NCBI RefSeq assembly: GCF_051106095.1
Contig: NC_135783.1
Location: 206,132,472 to 206,196,471 of the forward strand
Length of the DNA: 64,000 nt
Source of the DNA: Pogona vitticeps
Taxonomy: Eukaryota > Chordata > Lepidosauria > Squamata > Agamidae
Direction of reading: 5' to 3'
Part shown: in pieces, positions 1 to 11,000 of the stretch
Layout of the letters: each line of letters starts with the position of its first letter
Numbering within the stretch: position 1 is the stretch's first letter
Program-made: the position numbers and the translations under genes
The notes under the pieces: model-generated
What the model saw: the letters and a program-made list of their open reading frames with translations, nothing else
Database searches by the model: none
Told to the model about the DNA's origin: nothing

Positions 1-40
1 GTGCACGCGCACACATGCACGCATGCACACATACACCAAG
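1..40. repeat. Imperfect CA/TGCA repeat
   Basis: The window opens with alternating GCAC/ACAC/ATGC units, a short degenerate purine-pyrimidine repeat cut by the window edge. Confidence 0.7.
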
Positions 41-1862
41 TGAAAGGGTGGGTATACATGATGCCTAAACTTGTTTAAAGAACTGGGGTGTGATAACCAA
101 TCAACAGCTTCCTCAGCTGTAATTTTAAAGCCACATCTCCAGTGTAGCCAGCATCCTCCCAAACTTACATCTAAGACAAGTGCCTGGCAGAATCCAACTG
201 CCAAGAACTTTTGGACTCTACAGTATTGCTGTGTGCCTGACAAAGTGGACATCTGATCCATAAAAGCTAGCAGATTGTATGATTTCTTTCATGATCTATA
301 AAGTTATCGCCTACTCCTGCATTTGTAGTGTGCAATGACTGCACGGTTTCCTTTTATTTCAATAGATGGGAAAGTGTAGGAAGAAGCCCCTATTGGCTGG
401 GAAACATGGGGACTCGTTGGGATGGGAAACCTTTTTAGAGCTTCTGCATCCATCAAAGTCAGGACAGTCATGATGATCCATAGCCCTAAGAAATGCAGGA
501 GCAGCAGAAGTAAAAATGAAAGTGCGGAAGACTGCCATGGCTTTTGGACATCCCTTTGGAGTTAAATGCAACATCAGGCATAAGTGCATCCCCTTCAGAT
601 GTAATCTTACGTTTGCAAAAGTTTAGAATGAATGGCCTTTTCTTCCCCAACCCCATCCAGCACAGCCACTGGATATTGCTGTCTCAAGTTCCAAATCAAC
701 ACATGAGCAATGCTGGCAAGGTCTGATAACTTGGATGTCAAGAGGAATGAGGTTGCACATGTACACACAAGCTATGTGGTAGCAGGTGATGTGGCCCCAT
801 TGCTGCAGGAGGGCCTACCTACAGGATACCCTTTCCCTGACCCTCCATGCTCGGTGTCTGGGTCTGTAAGCTGCCACTGTAATTCTTTACAGTACTCTAG
901 AAAATTCAAGTGACAAGTTGCAGCCATCCTTGAAATGCTGCTGTTGCTTTTGTCACTGATAAATATGCCATTCATTTGCTCAGAGTCTCGTCAAGCCAAG
1001 AACTGCTCCTGCATGTAGGAGACCAACATATGAGCTCACTAGCCAGCCATCTTCCAGAGAACAAATAAATATGTGAAGGGTGGCATTATAAGGGCAAACT
1101 CTGCCCCAAACCTACATGAATTCATTCCAAAGGACACCAAGGCTTTCCATGTGTGTAGCTAAATGGGCAGAGCGCTCTCTCCCCTTCATCTGAAAGGGTT
1201 AAGAGTTGTGAACTGTGTGCACACAAACTGCTATGTACATCCAGCTATTACACATGACAGAATGTGAATCTGGGTCAAAAAGTGCTGCTTTAGTACAGCA
1301 CATACTTGCCCCCTTATATGTGTGTACATTTCTACTTTAAGCCTCCTGATCAATGTTCCCTTTTATTTTCCACAGCAACTGGAACCAAATGAGCAGCAAC
1401 ATTAACCGTGGGTGTGTGGCACCAATACAGTGCTGCACAGCCATGGAGCTTAGAGGGAATGTTGCTCCTAATAATTGTTCTCTATGCAACCTGAAAAACG
1501 TGCTAAACCCTTTACAAAACTGAGAAGTGCACATATATCAGACTCAAGCAGTGGCAATCCCTGGAGGAGTGGAGGTATGTGGTCCCATCAGCCAGCTATG
1601 AACAAACTATCGGAGACCATCCTGATTCTGTCTGGTCATGGTCATTCTCCCCTCCCCTTTATTTTGAACCATGGAATTCCTGTGTCATGTGGGTGCTGCT
1701 GAGGCAGAAATCAGTTTCAGTGACAGGGATCCATGTACATACAGTAGCTACCCGACTCTTTTTATATGCACCCACATGGTGTGACAGTATCTCCATCATT
1801 GCTTCCAACATAATCTCTCTGTGTGTACACTCTGTCTCTTTCTCTCTGTCTCTGTCTCTCTC
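41..1862. other. No recognised feature (presumed 5' flank)
   Basis: This looks like ordinary AT-rich non-coding sequence. The short open frames are unlike any protein I know and lack composition bias. The stretch at about 90-760 read on the - strand may be a decayed element, but I cannot name it. Confidence 0.4.
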
Positions 1863-1864
1863 TA

Positions 1865-1990
1865 ATTATCATAGAATGGGCATTTAAGAAACTAAATAAT
1901 GTAATTTGATGAGTGCCAGAAAAACCTGTATATATAGGTTTTCACCAATGGTGGATTATTTAGTTTCTTAAATGTCCATTCTAGGATAAT
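1865..1990. mobile_element. 126-bp palindromic MITE, mariner-type (TA flanks)
   Basis: Arms at 1863-1900 and 1955-1992 are reverse complements over 38 bp with two mismatches. Counting the terminal TA on each side as the target duplication gives a 126-bp element. The loop holds a second small hairpin (1921-1942, AAAACCT...AGGTTTT). TA flanks fit Tc1/mariner-type MITEs. A 17-bp piece of the loop recurs at 2556-2572. Confidence 0.65.
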
Positions 1991-2323
1991 TAGGTGTGCT
2001 GTACACAGAATAAAATGAGGCAAGTGCTGCTCTCAACTTTATAGTCCAAAGATTCAGTGTAAGGAACAGGGATTCAAGAATAACAGATACAGTTAAGGGT
2101 TCTTAAATGCTTTGGGAGCAAAGAGGAAGGAAAATGCAATGAAGAAGATTCATGTGATACAATAAGAGCCAGCATGTTCTAGAGTTGGGTGACTGATTTG
2201 TGATCCTTCCTTAAGATGTTGCTTTACCTGCATCTAGGAATATCTTGAGGGACTCAAGTCAACCAGCAATAGGCAGTGCAAAGGGATAATGGGAAGGTTG
2301 CCCTGTTCTATTGACTTCAACAT

Positions 2324-2445
2324 CAGACTAGGGCTTGGGAGACCTGAGTTCAAAACCTCACCAACTCATGCTTTCTGGATGCCTGTGGGCTAATCACCTT
2401 CTCTCAAAGTGATTATTCCTCAAAGGGTTGTTGTGGAATAAGGAT
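2324..2445 (+). mobile_element. MIR/CORE-like SINE fragment
   Basis: The order GGGAGACCTGAGTTCAAA (box B-like), an 'aatcacctt' stretch and CAAAGGGTTGTTGTGGAATAA matches the body of MIR-like SINEs common in lepidosaurs. It is divergent and truncated. Confidence 0.5.
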
Positions 2446-2824
2446 GGGTGGGCATCAAGAGAGGTAGGAAGCAATGTGCTTACATGGAATTGAGCAGCAA
2501 GGGAAAGAGGGTGCTTTGAGGGAAATGGGCCATAATTGTGACTAAGCTGATAAATGATGAGTGCCAGAAAAAGTAACAACAGCGCAGAGAGGGAATAGGA
2601 GTGAACAGCTAAGTGGAGATGAATGAACATACTGGGGAAGTAGAACTAGTTTAAGAAAACTTAGAGGGGGAAGCCAGCTTAGAGGACAGAAAAACAGGAT
2701 TACTGTACAGTAGTGGCAAAAACGAAACAGACGGAAACAATTAGAGGCGAAGGGCTAGGAGGCTGTGCTTCCCAACAGTCTAGTAGCAACAGTTTTGTAC
2801 CAAGTAAGTGTCACTGATTTACAC
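2446..2824. other. No recognised feature
   Basis: Purine-rich unique sequence leading into the CpG island; nothing further seen. Confidence 0.4.
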
Positions 2825-3924
2825 ATCGGGAGAGCGTGCGGCGGGAGCTTCCTGCGGGCGTTTAGGGGGAAAGCCCCTTCTCTGGGTGGGCCTGCAGGAA
2901 CCCCAAGAGTCAGGCTTGAAAGGAAGGCCCGGCGCTCCTCCTTCGGCTCCAAAGGGCTCACGATGACCGGAAGCGCCTTTCCTCATCCTTGCCAGGCAAG
3001 CGATAACTCCTTTTTTCCCCCTTTCTTTCTTTTCTTGGTCCAGCCACGAGAGAGCCTCCCAGAGGCTTTGGGTGGCCTTTCCCTCATTCCGCCGGGGACA
3101 GCCTCGCTTTCTTGTCCTTTCCCCCTTCTCTTTTCTGCCACGCCGCGCCTTCTCTTCCTCAAAGCAGGTCCCCCAGCACGCCTCCCCTCGCAAGCCGTGG
3201 AGCGAGGAGGACCCTCCCTTTTGCAGCCGCCGCCTCCTCTTCCCGGAGATGTCCGCCGCCGCCGCCCCTTCCTTGGCAGCCTCCCCGGGGCACTCGCGCG
3301 CCTTCCTCCCTCTCCCTCTCTCTTCAACCACCACCCCCTCCGCCGCTGCCTGGCTCCGCGCCGGGGCGCCTCCGCTAGCAACGGGGCGCCGCCCACACCC
3401 CAACAGGTGCGCCTCCCGCCTCAACCAAGGAGGCGCGGCGGCGGCGGCGAGGGAAGCCTGCTCGCTTCTCCTCAGCGGAGCCGCGCCCTTCCCTGCCCGC
3501 CGCCGGCTCGCCCCCTTCTCCGGCCCTCCGTGGCTGCTTGGGTCCCCAGAGCCCGGGCGGGGCCGTCCTCGGCTCACGTGCCCCCCCCCGAAAGGGCACC
3601 GCGCCCGCCGCCTTCGCCGCCAGCGAGCCAGGGCGTTGTTGTGGCGGTCAGTCCCGAGAGCCGCCCGGTGGAGTCGCCGTCAAGGGGGTTTCGCCGGTTG
3701 CAAGGGTCGCCGACGCTCTCGGGCTCCTCTCCGCGCCCGGGGAAGTAACGGGAAAGAGGAGAAGGCGGCGAAGTTGGCGGGAAAAAGAAAAGGGAAAAGC
3801 GAGCAAGTCGAGGCAGCCCGGGCGCGCGTGAACGCAAGGGCGGTGGCCGACGGGGCGAGGCTGGCGGCGGGCACCACCAGGGCGCCCGGGTCGCTGTGGC
3901 GACAGCCCCGGGGCGTAGGCGCAA

Positions 3925-3930
3925 GTAAGT
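3925..3930 (+). promoter_or_regulatory. Candidate 5' splice site of non-coding first exon
   Basis: GCAA|GTAAGT sits inside the CpG island on the same strand as the sodium channel exons. It is the best donor I saw in the island; another GTAA at about 3746 is poorer. If used, the exon would end at 3924 and join to 61496. Confidence 0.45.
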
Positions 3931-4182
3931 GGGGTCTCCTCTCTCTCTCTCCCTCTCCCTCTCTCCCTCTCTCTGTCAGTGACCGGTCGTTCCGCCGCCT
4001 CCTTGTTGTTCTTGCCTGCTCCGTCCCCACCGCCGCGTCGCCGGCTCCCGAGCGGGGGCGTCTGCCTCTAATCGAGACCCTTGGCTCCCGCCTGCCCCGT
4101 CGGTGATGAGGGTTTGGGGGAAGCTGCCCTTCTTCTCGGGCGTCCCCGCAACCCCAGGTCTCGCGAATGTTACCTTTCCCCT

Positions 4183-4213
4183 CCCCACCCCACCCCACCC
4201 CACCCCATCCCCC
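4183..4213 (-). other. G-quadruplex-prone (GGGGT)n run at the edge of the CpG island
   Basis: The + strand carries five successive CCCCA units followed by T and CCCCC. The - strand therefore has six runs of four or more G separated by 1-2 bases, which satisfies the usual G-quadruplex rule. It lies about 260 bp downstream of the candidate donor. Confidence 0.6.
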
Positions 4214-4588
4214 GCAAATGTCGCCCACCGCCTGGGGGGCCCGGGTCCTTGCGTCCCTTTCAATCCAGCGCCGCTTGAATGGTGGCAGGGCGGTCCAAGC
4301 CACGGAGCCATTCGTTTCGAGAGACGCGTTGGCGGTCCTTAAACTTTTTTTTTCCGAAAATGTGTTTTCTCTTTCTTTTCCTGTCTTTCTCTCTTTTCTC
4401 CTCCGGCCCTGCGGAAGTGGGAGCCTTCGGGCGAGGCGGAGCAGGGCTCCTCTTGGGCTCATCCTTTCTTCCTCGGCGGTTGCTAAGCGATGGTGACCAT
4501 GTTTTCCTGGAAGACCCCCTGGTGGCACACGCAGGGGAAGGGACAGCACCAGGCCAGGAAAAGGCAGGGCATGGTGCCTTTCATCTCG

Positions 4589-4625
4589 TTCACACACACA
4601 CACACACACCCCACAAACACACCCA
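4589..4625. repeat. (CA)n microsatellite, short
   Basis: Ten or so CA units with interruptions, just downstream of the CpG island. Confidence 0.8.
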
Positions 4626-4964
4626 TCCTCTTTTCCCCATGAGTTACAAGTGCTTTCTCCTTCTCTTTGAAGAGATTGGAATAGGGTTCTCTTTGTTGAA
4701 GGTGGAGGCTACAGTAAGAGAGAACCTACCTTTTGAGCATCCCACCTGGCAGCTCATATGGTCCTCTCTATCTTCAACAACTCACCTGAGCTAGAGTTGT
4801 TGGGGTGAGCTTGAAAGCTCAGTTGCTGCTACTTTGTGATTTATTTAACCTTTTTCTTGGTTCTTTCTGACTCCTGACCAAAGGAGCGACAGTGAATGTT
4901 TGTGTTTATGCCCTGATAATAGACCAACATGGCGGACCACATTTTTCACAGAGTTAGCTCTGCT

Positions 4965-5050
4965 GCTAGTCTGTTCCAACAAAAACAAGACAAGGAGCCT
5001 TGTGGCACTTTTACAAACAAAAGAAAACAAAAACAAGGTTTTGTTTGTCA
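4965..5050 (-). repeat. Reptile dispersed repeat related to copies at 50.1 and 57.8 kb
   Basis: Read on the - strand it carries GTGCCACAAGGCTCCTTGT and then GGAACAGACTA. The other two copies have the same 'AGTCTTxAAGGTGxCA ... ACAGACTAACATGGCT' layout. I recognise this as a frequent interspersed repeat of reptile genomes but cannot give its class. Confidence 0.5.
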
Positions 5051-5649
5051 TAAAGTTTTGGAGAAGTTTGGATCCCTTCTGAAAAAGTGACTTCTGATTT
5101 GACCCTTCTGAAGAAGTCTGCAAAAGCTTTTGCCTGGTAAAACTTAATAGTGCTGCCAGACTGTTTGCTGTTTCTGGTGACTTTTCTGAAAAAGTGACTT
5201 GAATTTCATGTCTGTTTGTTTGTATTTGAATTGTTGTGCATTGCCTGTTTCTCAGTATTTTAAAGTAACTTAAGCCCTGCACAAATATTTTCTGTATAGG
5301 ATGGACAACAATTATTGGGAGGATAATTTCCATGAATTTGACTATTATGTGTGAATAGGAATCTCCATACTTGTTAAGGTGCTACAGACCATGCAGTCTG
5401 TACCTTACATGCATAGCCCTGGAGCTTGAATGAGTTCCTTTTTCGACCACAACTCCAAGAACTTCTGACCTGGGTGGGTAGTGGTGTTTCATAGTCCCCT
5501 CCCCACAAAAAACCCCAAAAATGGAACCTTTTTCAAGCTCAACATAGGCCCCTTTGCAAATAGCCTGTGAGGCACGTAGAGAGAGGTGGGAACTGTTGCC
5601 ACAGTAGGGATCTCTCCATCCACACCTAGAAAGGACTGTTTTTCTAGAG

Positions 5650-5785
5650 CAGTGGTGTCGAACTGTGGCCCTCCAGATGTTCTTGGACTTCAACTCCCAG
5701 AAGCCTTCACCACCATCTCTGCTGGCCAGGATTTCTGGGAGTTGAAGGCCAAGAACATCTGGAGGGCCACAGTTCGACACCACTG
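5650..5785. mobile_element. 136-bp fold-back hAT MITE (Buster-type TSD)
   Basis: The element is an almost complete inverted repeat from CAGTGGTGTCGAACTGTGG to its reverse complement. Perfect 8-bp target duplications, TTCTAGAG, lie at 5642-5649 and 5786-5793 and have TA in the centre. Each arm has the ACTTCAACTCCCAGAA-type motif shared with the other copies. Non-coding. Confidence 0.92.
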
Positions 5786-5898
5786 TTCTAGAGGGCTTTT
5801 GTGCTAAATCATGATCTTGCCATTTATTCTTTCACTGATGGTTTCCATTGGCTGCCTCCAGTTTTACAGACTGCCTCCAGTTTTGTTGTCTTCATAAA

Positions 5899-6041
5899 CT
5901 GCTGGATAGCTCAGTGGATTAAGGCATCTGGCTGAGGAATAAGAGGCTGGGAGTTCGATTCCCCAACTGTGCCTCCTTGACAGGGGCTGGACTTGATGAT
6001 CCAGAGGGTCCCTTCCAGTTCTGCAGTTCTAAGGTGGTGAT
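5899..6041 (+). mobile_element. tRNA-derived SINE with CR1-like tail
   Basis: The head has box A TAGCTCAGTGG (5907-5917) and box B GTTCGATTCC (5953-5962). It is followed by a CR1-like 3' body (GGACTTGATGATCC ... GGTCCCTTCCAG). It is not a working tRNA gene: the head continues into LINE-tail sequence. Confidence 0.8.
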
Positions 6042-7840
6042 CATGATGTCTTGATTGGGGGTTTCCCACAGGCATCTTAAGTGGCCACTGTGGAAAGGGC
6101 CTTTGGTTTGATGCTGTGGAGAATTTCTTATGTTTTAGTATCACAGTTTTCCAAACATTTATCAGACATAAAATACTCAGGGTATTTTAAGAGAGCTTAA
6201 GTAGGCAAGGATTGGCTCAAATCTGGATGTCTTCAGTAGTTAGATTTGAGCTTTATTTATTTATTTATTTTGTCCAGCATCAACAGGACATTGTGTTTCC
6301 TGTGACTTATTTCATCTCAACAAGTTCTTATGGATATTGGTGGTAAATGGGAAAAGAAGTGTTATATCCTCGTTGTATGTTTTTGGAGAGGGGATAGTAC
6401 TGAATGATGGAAATACCAGCCTGCCATTGTTGCGAAGACACCAATGTCTGGACAGGACACCACAAAGACCTTAATCAAGAGGATTTCTTTTTTCTTTGTA
6501 GAAATTCGTGTAAGGGAAGGGATGTTGACTGCATGCCACTTTTTGTGGCTGTTGCTTTTTAAGGATGCTGAATGGTGAAACTCTGTCTTTCTTGATTCCT
6601 GTCTAAAGATGGGCATGAGCCACTGGTTTGGTCGACAGCCACACAGCTGATCTGCAGTTCAGTGTCCCACTTTGTCCGGCGGGTGCCCAGTCAGAAGCAG
6701 CGCCTGGGGGAGGTCGGGCAGGGACGCCAGGGCACTACCTCCAGTAAATGAACCATGTCGAACTGCTGATCCGGTGGGCCGTGCCTATCTATTCCTTACT
6801 ACCTTTGATAAAGTTCCCCTGCAGCTGTACTGCTGTACCCTCAGTTCCTAAGCTCTGTGATGTTTCTGGTCCTTCTGCACAACCTGTTTTAAACTGCCAT
6901 GCCTGTGTTGTTGAAGTACAGGATTGGCGGTTGCCCAAGATGTGACTTTTTAATTCATTGTTGCAACTGCTACTGCTGTGCTATTGGTAATAATGTTGAC
7001 TTTCATAAGCCGAAGACTCAAAACTGCATAGTCGTGTCTTTTTCACAGCTAATAGCTGTGTGTGAGAACTTTGAATGTACTGTAGTCCTGAGCCACGCTG
7101 ATGTTTAGAGTGTTATACTGGGACTTGAAAGATGTAGGTTCAGGTCTGTTGAGTGACCTTAGTGGGAAATAATGACTTTATGTTACTTGCAGTCTGTCAG
7201 CTCAAGCAAAGTTTCAGAGCTGCTGGCAGGATAAAAAAATGCTGCTTGGAGCTTTTTGGAAGATATGGGGGATATGAGCATAATTAAATAAAAATGTCTT
7301 TCCATAGAATGAGATATTAAGATTTAGTGCTTTGTAGATCTACTTAATGCTGCAACTTTAAATTTTGCTTTGCTCCTAATCACCACATGATCATGTCCAA
7401 AAATGTCACATGCATGTTGGCAACTGAGTAAGACGTGGCTTTTTGGATCTCCAGTCCAGAAAGGAAAAAAAGTTACTCTTTTGAACTCAAACATCAGTCT
7501 CTTCACTGAGAGGATCTTCCCCAGAGAAGTCTGATCACTGCAGACTAGAATTGTGATCAACAAGGACCAGCAAAACTATCCATAACCTCTCTCTGGGCAG
7601 ATTTCCACCAGTGCTTTCTGTTTGCAGATTACATTCCAAGTCATGTCACAGAAATCTAAGGTGAACAACACATTTGTTCTAATTGTCTTTAATATTGGCA
7701 TGATTTTCATATTTTTCTATGCAAAAGTCAGTGAGCTTTGTGATGGCCCATTAAAAAAAATTAAAAGATTACAAAATGAGATCCCGATTCATAACAAATT
7801 GAAATACTTCCCTGTATGGTGTGATTATGGCCTTTGTGTG
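6042..7840. other. No recognised feature apart from a short (TTTA)n
   Basis: Unique AT-rich sequence with a (TTTA) run at about 6252-6269. No domain or element end recognised. Confidence 0.4.
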
Positions 7841-7848
7841 GTGTAGTG

Positions 7849-8232
7849 CAGTGGTTCTTAACGTGGGCGATAATGCCCCCCAGGGGGTGATTTCATTTTT
7901 CAGGGGGGCGGTAGAACGAAAAGGGGCAGCGTGGGAGCGGCGGAACAGAAGGGGGGCGGTAGGGGGGCGCTGGAGCAAGCCAAACCTGTGAAGATGGCTG
8001 CAGCCTTTTTACAGTGTGCATGAATATATATTTTCCTCCCAGTTTAATTTAGTTTCAGACTTTTTGTCTTGAAATTTTTAGTTCCTGCATTTGTTTTTAT
8101 GCCCTTTTTATATTTCTTTTTGCGTCTTAAAAGTCAGTTGCCACTAAATCATTAAATGTTACTTTTTGGGGGGCATTTCATTTTCTTGGAATTTAATTTT
8201 GTTTTCAGGGGTTATTGGATTTAAGTGTCTTA

Positions 8233-8266
<34 letters not shown>

Positions 8267-8344
8267 CACCGTGGGGAGGGGGGCGATGATAACGTCCTCA
8301 ATGGCTCAAGGGGGCGTTTCTTTCAAAAAGGTTAAGAACCACTG
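7849..8344. mobile_element. 496-bp non-autonomous hAT element
   Basis: The ends CAGTGGTTCTTAACG and its complement GGTTAAGAACCACTG are inverted. Perfect 8-bp TSDs, GTGTAGTG (TA in the centre), lie at 7841-7848 and 8345-8352. The inside has a G-rich segment (about 7875-7975), an AT-rich middle and an (AATC)n run (8227-8264). No transposase frame. Confidence 0.92.
8227..8264. repeat. (AATC)n microsatellite
   Basis: Nine tandem AATC units inside the hAT element. Confidence 0.9.
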
Positions 8345-8348
8345 GTGT

Positions 8349-8532
8349 AGTGGATACATTAATGGACCAGGACTCAGGAGACCTGGGATTAAATCCCTGC
8401 TTGGCCATGGAAACTCATGGTGTGTGTGTGTGTGTGTGTAAAACTGGTAAAACCACTCCTTAAATATCTCATTTACCTTAAAAGCCCTATTAGGGTCACT
8501 ATAAGTTGATTCTGACTTGATGGCACATAGCA
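8349..8532 (+). mobile_element. tRNA-type SINE with RTE-like tail
   Basis: The body GACTCAGGAGACCTGGGATTAAATCC ... GCCATGGAAACTCA is followed by a (TG)n insert and ends TAGGGTCACTATAAGTTGATTCTGACTTGATGGCACA (given here only as landmarks). The tail resembles the RTE/BovB-mobilised 3' end of squamate SINEs. The same family recurs at 17.8, 25.8, 32.2, 47.3 and 48.1 kb. Confidence 0.75.
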
Positions 8533-8739
8533 TACACATGGTGTGATAACCAGATAAAAAAGGAGAATAGACAATAGGATTGGCTGCCTCTATGAAGCAT
8601 AGTTATAGAAATGAGGTTTGAGGTCTATCCAAGAGTAGGAAAATGTCTTTTCTGGGCTGTCTTTCAGAAGATTTGGCTGGTATGGCTCCTGACTCAGCTG
8701 ACTGGAATATCTAGGACTCATAATCTAACAAATAACTTT

Positions 8740-10126
8740 TCTGTTATGGAGCTCTTTAACAACAACAACAACAACAACTTAAGCAGCTGGAAAAATAAAC
8801 CAGTACATGGACAACACCTGAGAAATATTGATGGAAAACATGATCATAATTCAACATGGGCAAGGCTAAAACTGGGGACCCTTAACAAAGAAAATGAAGG
8901 CTTAATTCTTGCTACACAAGAACATGCACTCCAAACCAATGTGATGAAAGCTAAGATCCAAGGAATTAGTGCTAACAGCAAATGTCAACCTTGCTGTGAC
9001 AACCCCAGACCTACTGGAGTATGCCACACTTTAACAAAGCTGCCACCAACCATTCCCTATAAGGAGTCACACAGACCAGGAATGGATTTTAACAAATAAA
9101 AGAACAAGGTTTATTTAAATAACAAACAAGGTAAATAAAAAGATCAAGTAAATAAGATACTGTAACGTGGCTTAGTCTCAATCATATACATATAACAGTT
9201 TGGTTCACACAGAACCCTTTAAAGTAAAGCACAGACCCTGAACCTATCAGTTCTGGCTACCCACATAGAAACCTGAACCTATCAGGTAGGTACTAACTGA
9301 CACACAGTTGTACTCAGTCTGACACACAGACTCCAACTCCTCACTCTCCACACAAGCTCCAAGTATATATACAGTACAGCTCCTCCCCCTGATGTCCCGC
9401 CTTCCACTCCCCATAGGATGGAACTTTCCCTCCAAACCCATGACAGACAGGTACCATCAGTGCTGTATGTAACGCTTGCCAAGAAAAAGATGAAACTGTG
9501 TCACACCTCATCTGTGAATGTCCAAAGATTGCACAGATTACAAAGTTAGACATGATAGAGTGGCAAAGTTGGTACACTGGTCATGATACAAAAAATATAA
9601 CTTGCCCTTCTCCAAGAATCCATGGGGACATCAGGTAGAGAAGGTGTCAGAAAATTACAAAGTCAAGATCTTGTGGGATTTCTGGATCCAAACTGATAGA
9701 CACCTTGAACATAACACACTAGACATAGTAGCAATAGAACAAAGAAATGTCTGGATCATAGACATTGCAATTCCAGGGGATGCCAGAGCTGAAAATAAAG
9801 AATCGGAAAAACTAACAAAGTACAGAGACCTGGAAATCAAAACATCTTGCCTCTGGAAGAAACACACTTCAGTGGTCCCTGCAGTCATTGGGGCTTTGGG
9901 AAGAATATCAAGAAATTTCACACAGTACTATAAGCAGTTGCAGATCTCAGAAGTCACACCATCAGAGCTACAAAAAACAGCAATATTAGGAACAGCATAC
10001 ATACTACATCGATATTTAACAGATACTTAGGTTTTTGCTTAAATCTTGGATCTATTATATAATACCAGTCAATGTTTTTATAATTTTGACTGTGCCTGGA
10101 ATTTTTGATGAACAACAACAACAACA
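8740..10126 (+). mobile_element. R4/Dong-clade LINE, 3' part, broken
   Basis: The + strand encodes the C-terminal part of a site-specific-type non-LTR retrotransposon. After KPVHGQ comes a region ending in a zinc finger CX2CX8HX4C (CNACQEKDETVSHLICEC, about 9469-9522). Then comes the restriction-like endonuclease (ILWDFWIQTDRHLEHNTLDI, then IIDIAIPGD and a trailing K-rich block), open to a stop at 10030. The zinc finger and endonuclease are in different frames, so at least one frameshift has occurred. A roughly 450-bp insert splits it after 8998. The 3' tail (10031-10126) ends in (CAA)n. RT domain absent, so 5' truncated. Confidence 0.85.
8994..9445 (-). mobile_element. Possible solo LTR inserted in the R4/Dong LINE
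   Basis: The segment interrupts the LINE coding similarity, starts TG and ends CA on either reading, and on the - strand shows a TATATATA box and a downstream AATAAA-like signal in the right order for an LTR. I could not find a convincing short target duplication. Family not determined; no internal region. Treated as a fossil. Confidence 0.4.
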
Positions 10127-10229
10127 ATGCACTCTACATCAGAGTGCATCTTAATAAAATCATTAACATGCAAACATGCAACACATTTAACCACAACTTA
10201 ATATTATATATATTTACAGATATATATGA

Positions 10230-11000
10230 ACCTGTACATCAGCAGAAAACTCCTCTAAATAAGCAATGACCAAAAGAATGACTGACACTGCTAAAATCCA
10301 GCTAAAAGGTTCAAATAAATTACCGTATTTTTCGCTCCATAAGACGCACCTTTCCATAAGACGCACCAATTTTTTAGGAGAAGAAAACAGGAAAATATAA
10401 TCTGTTTTCTTTGCTCCATAAGACGCACAGACTTTCCACACCCCTGTTTTGTGGGAAAAAAGTGAGTCTTATGGTGCAAAAAATACAGTATATCTGTCAT
10501 TGACCTCTCCCTACACCCAACAGCTACAGTATGGCTCCAAGTTGAACATATGGTTTTCAAACCTTGTCTAAATTTGTCCAACTCTGGTTCCATACAAAGG
10601 AGTTGCGGGAGAGAATTCCACAGCTTTAGAGCCAAGTGGGAAACTGCCAGAAGGCTGGAATTTGCCACATTCATCTAAAGTCCAGAACCTGTGGACTGAG
10701 TCGTCTTAAGAGGAATATGCCATGCCACTAGCTCTGTTAAATTATTAGAACAGGAAGAATGTAGAGCTTTAAATGTCAGGGCAAGGATTTTAAAATGTGT
10801 CCTTGACCTGATAGGCGGCAGCCAAAGCAATGCCCTACGGTGATGGGAAATATGGGAGTAACATGATTAAGTTGGATCTTTCTTCCTAATAGTCTATAGA
10901 GGCCTCAAAATGGGTATTGAATGATTAGTGAATATTAAGGAACAGACTACCACAATGTTGAAAAAGCTGGTTCCAATTGTCATGAACACAGAAATTTTAC
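10230..11000 (-). mobile_element. L2-clade LINE 3' UTR remnant
   Basis: The sequence 10510-10890 (landmarks: GAGAGAATTCCACAGCTTTA, TAGAGCTTTAAATGTCAGG, GGGAGTAACATGATTAAG) matches the inverted 3' region of the L2 elements seen at 44.1-44.7 and 49.6-50.0 kb. Non-coding; interrupted by the MITE at 10323-10488. Confidence 0.55.
10323..10488. mobile_element. 166-bp mariner-type MITE
   Basis: The ends CCGTATTTTTCGCTCCATAA and GTGCAAAAAATACAG are inverted and flanked by TA. It carries internal repeats of CCATAAGACGCAC. This is a common reptile TA-flanked MITE. It is inserted in an L2-like LINE remnant. Confidence 0.85.

Larger units (their letters stand above)
2825..4475. promoter_or_regulatory. 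CpG island, probable SCN9A promoter and non-coding first exon
   Basis: This is about 1.65 kb of very GC- and CpG-rich sequence in an otherwise AT-rich window. It has GC boxes (about 3553-3562), a CACGTG E-box at 3575-3580, a TCTCGCGA core near 4159 and no obvious TATA box. A near-ideal + strand splice donor, GCAA|GTAAGT, lies at 3921-3930 and is followed by a CT-rich tract (3936-3976). The only host gene seen is SCN9A on the same strand, whose first coding exon has UTR and an acceptor at 61495. Linking the two is inference. From memory, a non-coding first exon tens of kilobases upstream is normal for SCN9A. The island could instead, or also, drive a divergent non-coding transcript. Confidence 0.6.

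Noticed and set aside
1908-2572. 17-bp exact repeat GATGAGTGCCAGAAAAA at 1908 and 2556 as a regulatory pair
   Set aside because: The first lies in the loop of a MITE; the second is probably a fragment of the same repeat and nothing else is shared.
2765-4106. Open frames of 250-344 codons on both strands across the CpG island
   Set aside because: They overlap each other in all phases, are Pro/Arg/Ala/Ser-rich by composition and match no family; GC-rich DNA has few stop codons.
4541-4561. REST/NRSE site near ACAGCACCAGGCCAGG
   Set aside because: The left half fits, but the right half is mis-spaced and mismatched; not enough to call.
5901-5965. A working tRNA gene
   Set aside because: Only boxes A and B are tRNA-like; the sequence continues into a CR1-like tail, so it is a SINE head.
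9602-10030. A host gene encoding the 142-codon frame
   Set aside because: The sequence is the restriction-like endonuclease end of an R4/Dong LINE, followed by its (CAA)n tail.
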